Origin: Branchiostoma floridae
Lineage: Eukaryota; Chordata; Leptocardii; Amphioxiformes; Branchiostomatidae
Length of the DNA: 64,000 bases
Direction of reading: 5' to 3'
NCBI RefSeq assembly: GCF_000003815.2
Contig: NC_049985.1
Span: 11,399,699-11,463,698 of the forward strand
Shown here: in pieces, positions 1 through 18,171 of the stretch
How the letters are laid out: each line of letters starts with the position of its first letter
How positions within the stretch are numbered: the stretch's first letter is position 1
The notes under the pieces: generated by a model
What the model saw: only the letters and a program-made list of their open reading frames with translations
Told to the model about the DNA's origin: nothing
Database searches by the model: none
Made by a program: the position numbers and the translations under genes

Positions 1-1706
1 TCCCTTCATCAGGGAGACGTGCAAAGAGAAAATCATCGTCGTCAAGCGTTAGTAACGACAAACGGTCGCCGAAGCAGCCGCAAATGGGAGTGGGGATGGT
101 CAGGAGGGACTCTGCCAAGAAGGAAACCAAAAAAGTGGCCTTGAAAAGCAAAAATTCTTTGGACGATGATGTCTTTAAAGTGAAAGACGTCATAATCACC
201 GAGAAGTCACACGACAAAACACAAGCAAAAGTAGAAGTAGAAGAAGACAGTGGCAAAGCGACAAAATACGACAAAAGTACTAAACCTGCTACAAGTGGTA
301 AGAGCAAGACTGGTGACGACGTGAAGCGAGGAGAACACAACGTCGTCAAAACAGCAGGGGCTGGCGAACCGGTCCGAACAGGGGCCATAAGGAACGGCAA
401 AACAGAAGAAAAGACTGAAAATAAAGATGTTGACTGGGAAGAACATGACGACGAACGAATGGGACCGGAAACTCTTCAGAGGAAACTAAGCATAGCCAAA
501 CGAATCAGGATTCATAATGGCTTCATCAAACAACAGCATCCAGGCTCCGAGGAAAAGGAGCCTTCTCAAGTTCAAAACGTCAAAAGGGAAGACAACCACG
601 CAGTAAAAAATGCCGACAAAGAAGAAAACCACGCAGTAAAAAATGTCAAAAAGGAGGAAAACCACGCCGTACAAAATCTCAAAAAGAAAGAACCCCCCTC
701 AGTAAAAAATGTCAAAAAAGACGAAAACCACGCCGTACAAAATGTCAACGCTGAAGAAAATCATCAAGCTGATAATAAGCGCCACTCTTCTGCGTCCGTG
801 GCAAGCTCGGGCTCCGGTGAAGAGGGTTCTAAAGACGGTATGGTGAGGAAGATACTGGGCGGTTACCAAGAATCCGGAACGCTTGGCGGCAGGGGCTCAG
901 GGTTCGGTAAGTTCGTGGATCCCGGGGGTGTGGCCGTGTCAGACAAGGAGCTGTACGTCGCAGACTACGGGAAGGATCAAATCCTGGTGTTCGATCTGCA
1001 AGGAAACTACCAGCGGTGCTTCAGGACGACTCTGCCTGGATCCGACTGCAACGTCATGAAGCCACACGACGTTGCACTTGACCGTGATGGCCACCTGTGG
1101 GTATCCGGGCACGAGGAGGACGACATCGCCGTGCAGTATTCCGTGGACGGGAACTTCCGACACAAGATTCGCCTGCCTCATGCCACCATTGCGCGTGGCA
1201 TTGCGGTGAACATGGACAAGAACTACGTCCTGGTGACCGAGACTAACGGCACGAGCGGGGTTGTGCGGGTGCTGCGGTCTGACGGCTCACTCTTGCGGAC
1301 TGTAGGAGGACAGCAGGACATGAAAGTTCCGCGGTACCTGGCTGTGGACAGAGATGGGAACATCCTTGTCTCCGACAGCGCAGCTCGCGGCATCTTTGCG
1401 TACGACGAGGACGGAAACTTCAGGTTCAAGTTTGGCGGGGATGGTAGCGGGGAAGGGCAGCTTAGGGGACATCGTGGGATAGCTACGGACAACTCTGGCA
1501 ATATCATCGTGGCAGACTGCGAGAACCATCGCGTGGAGAAGTTCAACTGTGACGGACAGTTCGCCGGTCACCTCGCCACGGGTGTCCAGGAGCCCTGGGC
1601 AGTGGCCGTGGGACCGGCCGGACATATCGTACTGACGGACAGGCATTCTCACACTGTCACCATCGCACAAGCCGCCGTCAGAGGGCGAAAGGAGAGCTAT
1701 ATCTAA
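1..1706 (+). CDS. NHL-repeat protein, 3' part (TRIM/NHL-like C-terminus), partial at window edge
   Basis: The frame is open from the first bases of the window to a TAA at 1704-1706. The first in-frame ATG is at 84, but upstream codons stay open (Ser/Lys-rich), so this is probably the last exon of a longer gene. Residues about 1-250 (from that ATG) are Lys/Glu/Asn-rich, low-complexity and probably disordered. From about residue 255 to the end are NHL-type beta-propeller blades, with recurrent patterns such as FVDPGGVAVS, LYVADYGKDQILVFD, KVPRYLAVDRDGNILVSD and GIATDNSGNIIVADCENHRVEKF. NHL propellers usually bind RNA or protein and often follow RING, B-box and coiled-coil regions in TRIM proteins; any such domains would lie upstream of the window and are not seen. 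The call of NHL protein is firm; the TRIM relationship is inference. A 33-bp tandem repeat lies inside the linker. Confidence 0.85.
   Translation, partial: PSSGRRAKRKSSSSSVSNDKRSPKQPQMGVGMVRRDSAKKETKKVALKSKNSLDDDVFKVKDVIITEKSHDKTQAKVEVEEDSGKATKYDKSTKPATSGKSKTGDDVKRGEHNVVKTAGAGEPVRTGAIRNGKTEEKTENKDVDWEEHDDERMGPETLQRKLSIAKRIRIHNGFIKQQHPGSEEKEPSQVQNVKREDNHAVKNADKEENHAVKNVKKEENHAVQNLKKKEPPSVKNVKKDENHAVQNVNAEENHQADNKRHSSASVASSGSGEEGSKDGMVRKILGGYQESGTLGGRGSGFGKFVDPGGVAVSDKELYVADYGKDQILVFDLQGNYQRCFRTTLPGSDCNVMKPHDVALDRDGHLWVSGHEEDDIAVQYSVDGNFRHKIRLPHATIARGIAVNMDKNYVLVTETNGTSGVVRVLRSDGSLLRTVGGQQDMKVPRYLAVDRDGNILVSDSAARGIFAYDEDGNFRFKFGGDGSGEGQLRGHRGIATDNSGNIIVADCENHRVEKFNCDGQFAGHLATGVQEPWAVAVGPAGHIVLTDRHSHTVTIAQAAVRGRKESYI
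567..764 (+). repeat. 33-bp coding minisatellite (6 copies) in the NHL protein linker
   Basis: Six consecutive 33-bp units encode 11-residue variants such as AVKNVKKEENH, AVQNLKKKEPP and SVKNVKKDENH. All units keep the frame. The substitutions look like a decaying but in-frame expansion of a charged linker before the propeller. Confidence 0.85.
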
Positions 1707-1929
1707 TGGATTGTTAAACCAAGGTTACATAGAACCCTATATATAACCTCATTGGTTAAACTGAATGAAATATAATAGAAGTATTTCTCATTTGTAGACT
1801 TTCCGTCTTTGTGGTCACATAAATATTGCATACTATTTTGTAAATTAAAAAAAAGAGATTAGTAACCTGTTGCATGGTGTTTCCATTTTTATAGTAGCAT
1901 TTTTACCTGGCATGCAACATGCATGGGAA

Positions 1930-1935
1930 AATAAA
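1930..1935 (+). promoter_or_regulatory. Putative polyadenylation signal of the NHL gene
   Basis: An AATAAA hexamer lies 224 bases after the stop codon of the NHL protein, a normal distance for a 3' UTR. No other evidence for the cleavage site was sought. Confidence 0.5.
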
Positions 1936-3902
1936 TTAGGCAAAACGTAAAAGCTCAAGACGAAGTGCTATATTCTCTCGCACAGAAATAGTGATAGCAC
2001 AATGTTAAATCAATATGCAATGTCCCGAAACTATTGTACATGTACTATTCAAATCTTTATATACATGACACAAAATGTATCTGATTAGTTAAGTAAGAAA
2101 AGCATAGCGACCACAAGATGTACAAACTGCTTGTCTAATCAAACATCACAGCTTCACTGGTGTATTTCTAGTTGAACATGGGACTGCAAGGGTTATGAAA
2201 ACACTACTACAATTTGGATACATTTGTACAAATACTGCAGTATCTGCACACTATGCAATAATCAAGGATTTTCAATATGTTGGCACTCGGTGCAAGAGTT
2301 TTTCTGGGGTTTGGAAGAAACCTGTGATAAATATTGTTAAGTGTTGCCATTGAAAGATAGGAGGGACATTGTATCTACCACAGAACTCAAAATGCATGAC
2401 TGATGACAAAGGATATGTACCCTAGGGGAATATGTCTGTGAGCTTGTATTATAAGTCCAGACAGTGATACCACTGGTACATCGCTGTTTAGGCACTTCCA
2501 AACTGGGGCCCGGCTAGGCTGTTTGTGGAAAAGTATGTATAGGTAAAAATATACACAAAGAATGCCCACGACTATTCTCTTTACGTCTTGTGTACGTCTT
2601 TGCGTCTTTTATATCATATTTTTTGTTCCCAAAAGCTACCTGGTTGGGCCTGGTTTGGAAATGTGAGGAAGGCCTTACCAGGGTTATGGCCAAGACACAT
2701 ATACATGTATATGTACAACGGATAATCGTACACTTCTGGTAATTGCACCTAATCCCCAAATCCCGTGGTGGTGCGGTCCAGTTTAATAACATTGCTTTGT
2801 TGCACCATTCGGACAACTGCGCGAAACGCACTGGCAAATGGGGTGTCCAATAAGCGGCTTCTACTGTAAATGTGCTGAGGGATCCCGGTATAAAAGAAGA
2901 GACACTGGATGACGTATAACTGTCATCATAGTAGTGATACATCTATGGAACTTAAATATACAGTCTGGCAACTCATTCTGTTTGTGTAAATCTTTATCTG
3001 TTCTTTTTCATCCACTCAAAACAGTCGCATTAGCCAAAGTTCACTTTAAATAAGTGATAATACTAATACACATTAGAGCACAAAAGACTGATACTTAATA
3101 GAGGGGCTAAGTAGTACTATACTGCGTTTCAGTATCCTTCTATAAGGTGCTATAGACACAATAGTAGTACATGTATTTACTGTAGTAAAACAAAATTCAT
3201 ATAGGCTGTATTTAACCTCCTTGATTTAACCTTTACCCAGCTGAAGTAGCCTTTTGGCACCAAAAGTGTCCTGGTTACAGGGTCAGGCAGCAGGGGAAGC
3301 TTAACTGTGTCATGATGTTCATGTCTTTTGAACCCAAGACTTGAGTATAGAATTATCTAATTAATTCATATAACAACTGAGATGCTTAGGCACCTCCGTC
3401 CTTCCCAATGCTAATAATTCATCTGTAGCAACTCAAAGATTTCACGTGACATACTGTCAGGATACCTCATGATACCAAACATATATTGAAAAGAAAAGCT
3501 TCAACATTATGCAGTATAGATCATTAAGCATAGTGTACCTCCCAAGGAGACAACTATTCAGTTGTACTGAGTACTTGTATCAGAAAATTTGGTCTTTACA
3601 CACAAAGTCACAAAGACAAGTACTCATAGGCTTTCCATCGTCACATACATTTTTGCAAATAGGCACAAAATTATATAACATTTACAGAGTATACACTGAG
3701 CAAAATGCAGCTGGCATTTTTTTTAACATTGTTGCTAGTGTTCTTTCAGTATGCTTCCACGTACATTGGTGTAGATAGTATGCAAGCGTACATTTCTGCA
3801 AGGTACAATGTTCAGTTCAAGGTATATCGTTCAGTTCAGCGCACAGGTATGCCTTCCATTGACATTTTCAATGAAACTATTTCCTGTTGTTTTTGGTTCC
3901 TT
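1936..3902. other. Non-coding spacer between converging NHL gene and ABCE1
   Basis: A/T-rich sequence with no ORF resembling a protein. It should hold the 3' UTR of ABCE1 (minus strand) near its right end. The only structure I recognise is the inverted-repeat element at 2496-2660. Confidence 0.6.
2496..2660. mobile_element. Short inverted-repeat element, TTCCAAAC-ended family, copy 1
   Basis: The left end TTCCAAACTGGGGCCCGG and the right end GGGCCTGGTTTGGAA form imperfect terminal inverted repeats about 165 bp apart. The interior (TTTATATCAT followed by a T-run, then AAAGCTACC) matches the element at 44559-44733. I could not find a convincing target-site duplication, so the transposon class is open. 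Confidence 0.6.
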
Positions 3903-10818
<6,916 letters not shown>

Positions 10819-11439
10819 TTACAGGTGTAATTAGCATCCTATGTTCACATACCTTTACCAACAATGATTGGTTTCCATTGACTACTAATATGCAAGGTAT
10901 GCCTTGATTTGCATAACTTATGTTTAATGATGTTCACTTCTCTCTCCTTATAGATTTTCAATTTCACTTCATAAACAAACATATCGTATCATACAAGTAT
11001 ACGGGATTACATTTGTAAATGTGAAATAAACTTACAGTTGTACGCGAATAGTATGCATGATTATGATTAAAAATGATTTTCCATATGGACCAAAAATTTG
11101 CAGTAAATCTTAACTAACGTGGCAGGTGTCATATCACCAACTACATTTATATTTGTTCCAAACGAGCTACATTTCAGTATAAGAAAAATAAAATTTCTAC
11201 GTAAAGCGCCAATTCCTTCGTATCGTCAAATTTGGGTTGCATATAATTTTGTGATCGTAACTTCTGTTTTTCATCGCCCCCCTCCCCATTTTCCCGGGAA
11301 ACGTGGCGGCGAATCACAGGTAAAATACGACGTACCAGTCCCTTTCGAATCATTTCTCTTTGTGTAATTTTCTTGACAAATGACTCTGTCAGTGTTCATG
11401 ATTAGTAAATAGGCACGGTTTGGGCAAAAACTGAAGAAA

Positions 11440-11520
11440 TTCACCTTTTTTACTGCTCTCAGCTCCAGTGACACAACGTGCGGCGAAATGGCGGCAGCGG
11501 CACTTATGCGCAGCTCTACT
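11440..11520 (-). promoter_or_regulatory. Candidate ABCE1 core promoter / 5' UTR exon
   Basis: On the minus strand there is a GCCGCCATTT motif (YY1-like, typical of housekeeping start sites) followed by a purine-rich stretch ending AAAAAAG/GTGAAT, a possible donor. The ABCE1 start-codon exon begins at 10799 after an acceptor (TTTCTATCAG), so a non-coding first exon must lie upstream, and this is the best candidate. GCGCAG motifs flank it at 11508-11525. This is inference from motifs only. Confidence 0.4.
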
Positions 11521-13015
11521 GCGCAGGAATTTCACAACGCCAGGCAATCAGTTTTTGGCAACGCCTCATGGAAGATGAATGGCGACCCTCGTCACGCAAA
11601 ATCTGTCACGCCACCGAATAGATATCTGATATCTGCTTGGCCCTTTCATGGTTGATATAAAAATCTCCTTGATCTGATGGTCGCTGAGGTGCAATCCCTT
11701 TCAGTACAACTGCCCAACTTCATCTTGTCCAATAAGGCTAAAGTGGTCTGCCAAAGTTTGTTTTTTTTCCATGAGACCAAGCCATGCAACAGATCTTGTA
11801 AATAAATGAACGTGGGGAATGGCAGCTAGCTATCTAAGTGCAATGTAACGTTGCATTTACAATAATAGTTTACCAAAGTGTTTTGAATAGGGTGAAGTAA
11901 CAGAATTTTGCCAAAGTAATTTTTATGATCTTTTATTTGCTTTTCCAAGGAGCTTTTATCCTTGGCTTTTCATACTGCATCACAGGGAAAACAAAAATAT
12001 CCTTATCGACGAAATTAACGTTGACCTTACATTAAAAATCAAGGAAACTAAAAAAAAGGGAAAGGTATGATAATAGTGATGTTAACGGGAGGGGGCCATA
12101 CTTAGACAGGGGTCCAAAGTCCGACATGGTTTTTAAAATTGCTATAACTTTATTATGCTTGACAGCATGTACACGACAAAAACAAATATTGATGGCCCTA
12201 GTCTTCCTTTAGTAAAATACTGATGCATAGAGTGTACCGAACATGATACATCAAGCAGCTAGCAATTGAAGATATTTTTATGATAATGACGCTGTTCGCA
12301 TAGGTTGACGAGAGAACGTATCGAGACCGTGGCCTTCATATCTGTTGAATTATTCAGTCTAAGATGTGAGATATGACAGATTGCCACCGCCTGTAGAAAG
12401 GTTGTTTATTAAACTTGCCAAGAAACAAACCTGTGTCTTGTCTGAGTCTTTGAACTTGGTTAATTGAGGCTACAATGTCACGCTACTTGTGTACACACCA
12501 CCGCTCCTCCGCCATCTTGAGAATCACGTGTTCGAAGTCATGTGATCATCGAACGCAACCCAACACTACCAGCACTACCAGCACCACACCGCCTGAGATT
12601 GCAGTTTAGCGCTCTTCCGCATGAAGTCGCGGTAGGTATATACAACTCTGACGTTTCAGCGTATGTAAGTTATACTTTGATAGCAAAGGATGCGATTGTA
12701 GTATGAGAATATCCAAATAGAAGTTAGGTATGAATGTGTGTACCTTCGAATGCTTAAATTGAATTCGAACACGGCAAGGTTAAAGCAAACAAACGCTTAT
12801 ATCCGCCCATATTTGGATAAATATAAGTAGTGTTGATGACATATCGTGATTTTTCGTCGTGCTGAACATATGATATGAAACTCCCATACATACAAACAAA
12901 CAAACAAACAAAGAAACGAAACTTTTTTTCTTCAATGTTTGATGATGGGTGTGGAAGGGGGGATCTAAATTACTGCTGTCGTTCATAGTCGATATCGATT
13001 CAATCTCTTTATTAG

Positions 13016-15344
13016 ATGGCATCTGGGGCCAAAAGGAAACGCCAACAGTACCATCAGGCTGACATGGAGGCTGCTCTGGAGGCAGCAAACAATGGCGCCT
13101 CTGTCTACAGCCTGGCCAAAAAGTTTGGAATTCCGCGAACAACCCTGATTGGTCGCATAAAAGGTCACCATGGAGAGGTGCAAGGAAGACCGTCAGTCTT
13201 GACACCCGAGGACGAGGAGGCCCTTGTCGGCTACGCCAAGTACATGTCCGACAGGGGCTTCCCTCTCACCGTAAGGGTCACAAAGGCCCTTGCGCAACAA
13301 ATTGAGATTAAAAGAGCTAAGGGCCGCGGAGAGTCACCGAGGTTTAAGGAGGCTGGGCCGGGCAAGAAGTGGTGGCGAGGCTTCAAGCGTCGCCATCCCG
13401 ACATCAGCCTCCGGTCCCCTGACCAGCTAGACAAGGAGAGAGCACTCATGGCCACCCCAGGAGTGATCTTCGAATATTTCTTGATGCTTGAAGACAAACT
13501 AACAGAGGCGAATGCCAAAAACAAAAACCCACATGTAATCTATAACGCTGACGAAACAGGCGTGGATCTTTCCGCGAAAATATCTAAGGTTATAGTAACC
13601 CGCGGAGAGAAGAAGTCTCCTTCACGGAGAGTTGGAAGCCGTGACCATGTGTCGGCACTGGTGTGTGTGTCAGCGGCAGGGCAGACGGTGCCACCAATGA
13701 TAGTCTTTAGCAAAGGCTTTCCGGGAGGCGCCTACACAGAGGGTGGACCCGCAAATGCCATCTATGGGTTCTCCGATTCGGGTTTTATCGACGAGTTTCT
13801 CTTCGAAAGGTGGTTTACGAAAGTATTCCTATCTCACTGCCACAAAGAGCGCCCAATTGTTTTGATCGTTGACCAGCATTATTCTCACTTCACACTTAAA
13901 GTCCTAGAAGCCGCCGTTGCCAACAACGTGGTCATCCTCGGTCTCCCACCACACTGTACACACTTTCTACAGCCCCTGGATGTCGGCATCTTCGCACCGC
14001 TCAAGTCGAAGTGGGCCCTCACCCTAGAAGTAATGCAGGCTGCGAACCCGCATTTTCAGGTCACAAAACGCAATTTTGCGAAGATATTCAATACTGTATA
14101 CGACCATACAGTCACTCCATCATTGATAAAATCGTCTTTCCAAAAGAGTGGCATATTCCCACTGAATGAAGACGCAATTGACGACCGTTGGGTTAAGATG
14201 TCGGCGATCCCTGGAGAGAAGTTTTCTTCTGCCACTCCTCCACCACATCCCTCGACTTCTGCCTCTGCCACTCCTCCATCACAGCCGTCGACTTCTGCCT
14301 CTGCCACTCCTCCACCACAGCCGTCGACTTCTACCTCTGTCACTCCTCCACCACAGCCGTCGACTTCTGCCTCTGCCACTCCTCCACCACATCCCTCGAC
14401 TTCTGCCTCTGCCACTCCTCCACCACAGCCGTCGACTTCTACCTCTGTCACTCCTCCACCACATCCGTCGACTTCTGCCTCTGTCACTCCTCCACCACAG
14501 CCGTCGACTTCTACCTCTGTCANNNNNNNNNNNNNNNNNNNNNNNNNNNNNNNNNNNNNNNNNNNNNNNNNNNNNNNNNNNNNNNNNNNNNNNNNNNNNN
14601 NNNNNNNNNNNNNNNNNNNNNNNNNNNNNNNNNNNNNNNNNNNNNNNNNNNNNNNNNNNNNNNNNNNNNNNNNNNNNNNNNNNNNNNNNNNNNNNNNNNN
14701 NNNNNNACGGGAAGGGTTCTGACTCATGACGAAATGATAATCTGAGATCAGACAAAAGGAAACAGAGAAGAAAGAAAAAGAGGAACGCAAAGAGAAACGA
14801 AAGACTGAGCTCAACAAAAAGCGAGAAGAGAAAAAACAGAAAGAGTTAGAAAAAACGCGAAAGAAGGAAGAGAGACAAGCTGAAGCTAAAAGGAAACTGG
14901 AAGAGAAGGAAGCCAGAAAGAGAAAGAGAGAAGAGGGCAAGCTACAGGCACAAAAGAAGAAGAGGCGGGAGAATGGAGAGGAGAAGGAGAATCAACGGCA
15001 GCCTGTCGATGATCCTGGCTCATCCAGTAAAACAGTGGTAGGTAAACGGACTAATGCCGCATTTAGCATTTAAGCACATGTTATGGTTTGAATGAATACC
15101 GTTTGCACTCAAAACAGATATGAAACATAAAATCACGGTTATCTAGTCGACTCAATTACATATAATTTCAATATAATGTTTGATTTTGTTGTATTCTACA
15201 ACTATTCAAATAAACTCAATGACGCTTACATTTTGCTGTTGTTTACAGACACAGTCCAGACAGCGGAAGCCTCCGACATGGCTGTCACTATACTATGAAA
15301 CAGGCGATGACGATGTGGAAGTCCAGGAAGATCTCGAGAGCTAG
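13016..15344 (+). CDS. Tigger/pogo-family DDE transposase with Psq-type HTH, interrupted by an assembly gap
   Basis: The ATG at 13016 directly follows an acceptor-like TCTCTTTATTAG, so a non-coding first exon is likely (donor candidate near 12631). Residues about 10-55 form a Psq/pipsqueak-like helix-turn-helix (VYSLAKKFGIPRTTL). The DDE core shows YNADETG (D179), VDQHYSH (D286) and LQPLDVGIFAPLK (D322), a D-35-D spacing typical of pogo/Tigger, so catalysis may be intact. Then come at least eight 12-residue Pro/Ser/Thr repeats running into the N gap (14523-14706). After the gap, a Lys/Glu-rich coiled-coil-like tail is open from about 14741 to 15037 (donor GTAGGT). It joins an exon at 15249-15344 ending DLES and TAG. 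The join across the gap is unknown because the tail frame has a TAA just upstream, implying an intron or mis-sized gap. Confidence 0.85.
14228..14522 (+). repeat. 36-bp coding minisatellite in the transposase, truncated by gap
   Basis: About 8.2 units of a 36-bp repeat encode SATPPPHPSTSA-like dodecapeptides. Variation is limited to a few codons (H/Q, A/T, A/V). The array runs straight into the N block, so its true copy number is unknown. Confidence 0.92.
14523..14706. other. Assembly gap (184 N)
   Basis: Run of N inside the transposase minisatellite; probably an unresolved repeat expansion. No reading frame across it can be trusted. Confidence 0.95.
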
Positions 15345-16311
15345 GCACAGTTTAGAGCCTATTCGAAGTCACCGAGATTGATGATATTTGAAATAACTTT
15401 TTGGAGAACTTGAAAATTTGAAAGAACTATTTTGAGGAAAAGAATATTTCAGTCACGAGAGTTCTAAATTGTTCAAACAATATTGGATGGAAAAGTACTG
15501 GTAAAATTATCTCTTTATTTAGAACAATTTTCAAACATCTATGTGGGTTTTTTTCCTTGTTGGAAAATGCGTCATTTTCCCCTCCATAACAACTTTTATT
15601 GACCCTTAAACCAAGCTTCTAAGCTGGGTCATTTGTTTGGGTCTTGTATCTTTAGATTAGTTACTTATCAAGGTTCACAGTTAGATTGTTACAAAGATTT
15701 CCAAAAGACGACATGAGATTCAATTCAATATTACTCATCCTCTTGATGTGCCGTTGTTTTCGTTGTTTGGCAACTGGTTGAAAGGCTTACCTTTTAAGGA
15801 CTTAAAATGTTCCTCGCTAAAATTATTCATCAGAACTTAAGATATTCTCGTTGATATTCCTATAATAGGAAGAAGATTGACCACGTACGGGAATCAACAC
15901 AATAGGTACCTACTGGCTACAAATATACCCGATATCATTGTTACTAGTATTATCATTATATAAACCTATAGACGCCGGGAAGGTGTTCATCTTCGTGCAT
16001 CACTTTCCTTCATGCAAATAAATGCATTTACCAACTGTAAATAGAAACAACGTGTTGTCACTGTTTTTATTATTCGCTACTTCAAATGACACGAAAACCA
16101 GTTACTGAGTAATTTGGCAACGTCGCCATGATGGGCAGCTCCTCAGTATTAACGCCAATTACAGGCACTACAGTGTGACGTGGAAATCATTGAATGTGTT
16201 CACTCGCTGATTATAGAATATCTATTTATATAGAATATCTGACAACAAATAAGAAATCGATACTGTATGAACGTCCGGACGTCGAAACTTTCAGGGTGTT
16301 CGATGAAATAA

Positions 16312-16406
16312 TAACCTGATTTAATCGCGATTCTTAGGCCCTTCCTACATTGCCGCGGGGAGGAACCTACACGCTCCGGATAGCGGAGTTTGCGTTACAC
16401 AGACTA
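16312..16406. mobile_element. Mutator-like MITE (TAGCCTG family), 95 bp, nested in the Tigger element
   Basis: The ends are TAACCTGATT and CACAGACTA. A perfect 9-bp direct repeat ATGAAATAA flanks it (16303-16311 and 16407-16415). The right third matches the copies at 22308-22381 and 39234-39323. Confidence 0.85.
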
Positions 16407-17766
16407 ATGAAATAAATGTCGTCAAAATTACGTAAGTTGATGCTTTGTGCAAAACAATTTTTGTGTATGAAATCTAATCGCTTGCAGTGTGCGACAAAAT
16501 TCCCAGGGGGCTCTTCAAGTGACCCTTTGACCTGCAAATATCACTTACATCCTTTCCGTGTTGGGCCTGGCGCTTCAGCAGTTGGTCGTGAATTTCCGGA
16601 TGATAAATTGCATTGTTACAGATCCACTAAAAGGCTATGCTCTGAGAGATATAAAGCATATGCGATTAATGTTCAAGTAGAACCACAGAACGGGTTTCGC
16701 TCGAGCAATCTCCCCTGGGCCGGGATCACGTGGATCGTGTTTACGTGCAGACAAAATGGCGTGAGGACCGGCCGGCGGTGTCGACGGTGAAATCTAGTTG
16801 CGTTAACACCTTGATGTAAGTCTGTGCTGGCTGACAGTGAACATTTACGGAGCCGTATACGTAGTTCTGTTGATAGAAATCATGGACAAGTATTAAATAG
16901 CTGTTTGATACCTGGCCATAATGTTCTGGAAGAAATGTGTTTGAAATCCCCTTGTTTTATTTCATCTCTCCGCATTGGAGCAAGTCGTGCAATGTAAGAA
17001 AAAGTACATGTTTGCGACAGACAAACAGTATTGTGAACTTTTAGTCTAATTTTTTAGTACATGAAATAACTTCTTATACCCCGAAAAGGCTTAAAGGTTA
17101 TTATGTCGAACTTTGGACCCCCTTTTTGTGCTGGAACGTTCCACTAGAATGTAAGTCAAATACGTACGGTACGTTAAGTGCGCTCCCAAACCGCAGCGCG
17201 GATCGTTATCATTAAATGAAACCTGTATCCATGTAGCTTTAATCACGGTTATACGACTACCAATCGATTAAAATTTAGTTCTGATGGGTAGCGGGTCAGA
17301 TGTACAATAAAAAATGCATGTACACAACACGTAGAACACATGTCGAAGTATGGCCCCCTCCCGTTACAGTTCTTGGTGGATGTCAAGTGTATTTTTTAAT
17401 CTAAACATGGCCAAAAAGAAATCAACAAAATGGTTTTAGAAGTAGAAATGAAAAGGAAGGAGAAAAGAAAAGAAAAACAAAACGTGGGGGTAACGTTAGG
17501 TGCCCATGGCATTATAAGTTACCTCCATGCCAAATTACAGGTCATCTACCCCATGCCAGGAACAGCCGAGATGAATCCATTTGAAGATTTCGTAGGAGAA
17601 GAAAACAAATGTTTCAATACACATTTGTAGTATGGAGTGAAATGCATGTACAAACACATTATATTTCCATTCCATACGTCTGTGGCCTGTAGTGCAGAAT
17701 AAAGGGCGTTAACTGTTACATTATACTTACATATATCTGCTTGAAGTTTACCAGAGCACCCCACAA

Positions 17767-17850
17767 AGACCGAGAGCTCGCGAGACGAGACTTTCCCGCG
17801 AGACTTGGAAGGCGGCCATTTTAAAGGTGGGAGGGCGGCTGTTCAGGTAT
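17767..17850 (+). promoter_or_regulatory. Candidate ANAPC10 core promoter
   Basis: A CpG-rich patch with CTCGCGAGAC (matching the TCTCGCGAGA promoter palindrome) and a second CGCGAGAC, followed by GGCGGCCATTTT (YY1-like). It lies about 350 bases upstream of the ANAPC10 ATG. This arrangement is common at TATA-less housekeeping starts. Motif evidence only. Confidence 0.5.
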
Positions 17851-18171
17851 TTTCTACACTTGATAAATTTCTGTCCTCGCGTATTTTTGTTCTTTCCTCG
17901 TAAATTACGAATGTTTGAGGTGCTATTGTGTAATTAGTTTGAATCGCTAGCATTGTTTATTAGCCATCACTTTTTAACGCGCGTCCGATACCAACCAAAG
18001 TACAGCAAACATTTTCCAGTCTGTCGCGCAAAAATTATTATGCTCAAAACTGCTTGTAAAATCAACCCAGTATTGCCTTGTAATCCTCAGCATGATGTAG
18101 AAATGTTTCTTTTCCATATGCAGCCTCCACTACACACGTAAGCATAGACCCAGAAAGCCTTAAAAACAGCC

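Larger units (their letters stand above)
12085..17364. mobile_element. Complete 5.28-kb Tigger/pogo-type DNA transposon with TA target duplication
   Basis: The left end (12085) reads ACGGGAGGGGGCCATACTT and the right end (17364) is its perfect reverse complement. TA dinucleotides lie outside both ends (12083-12084, 17365-17366), as expected of Tc1/mariner/pogo insertions. A second motif (GGGGTCCAAAGTCCGACA) sits just inside the left end at 12109-12128, and again, inverted, at 17101-17122 near the right end; these look like subterminal transposase-binding sites. The element encodes one transposase (13016-15344). It carries a nested 95-bp MITE at 16312-16406 and about 2 kb of non-coding sequence after the gene, with an AATAAA at 16017. 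Confidence 0.88.

Noticed and set aside
207-1670. Minus-strand frames opposite the NHL gene
   Set aside because: Phe/Val-rich antisense shadows of the charged linker and propeller; no independent support.
14056-14940. 294-codon minus-strand frame across the gap
   Set aside because: It is the antisense of the transposase repeat and Lys/Glu tail joined through N; the repeat keeps all frames open.
16416-16790. 124-codon plus-strand frame inside the Tigger element
   Set aside because: No domain, biased mixed composition, overlaps a CpG-rich stretch and follows a MITE; likely chance.
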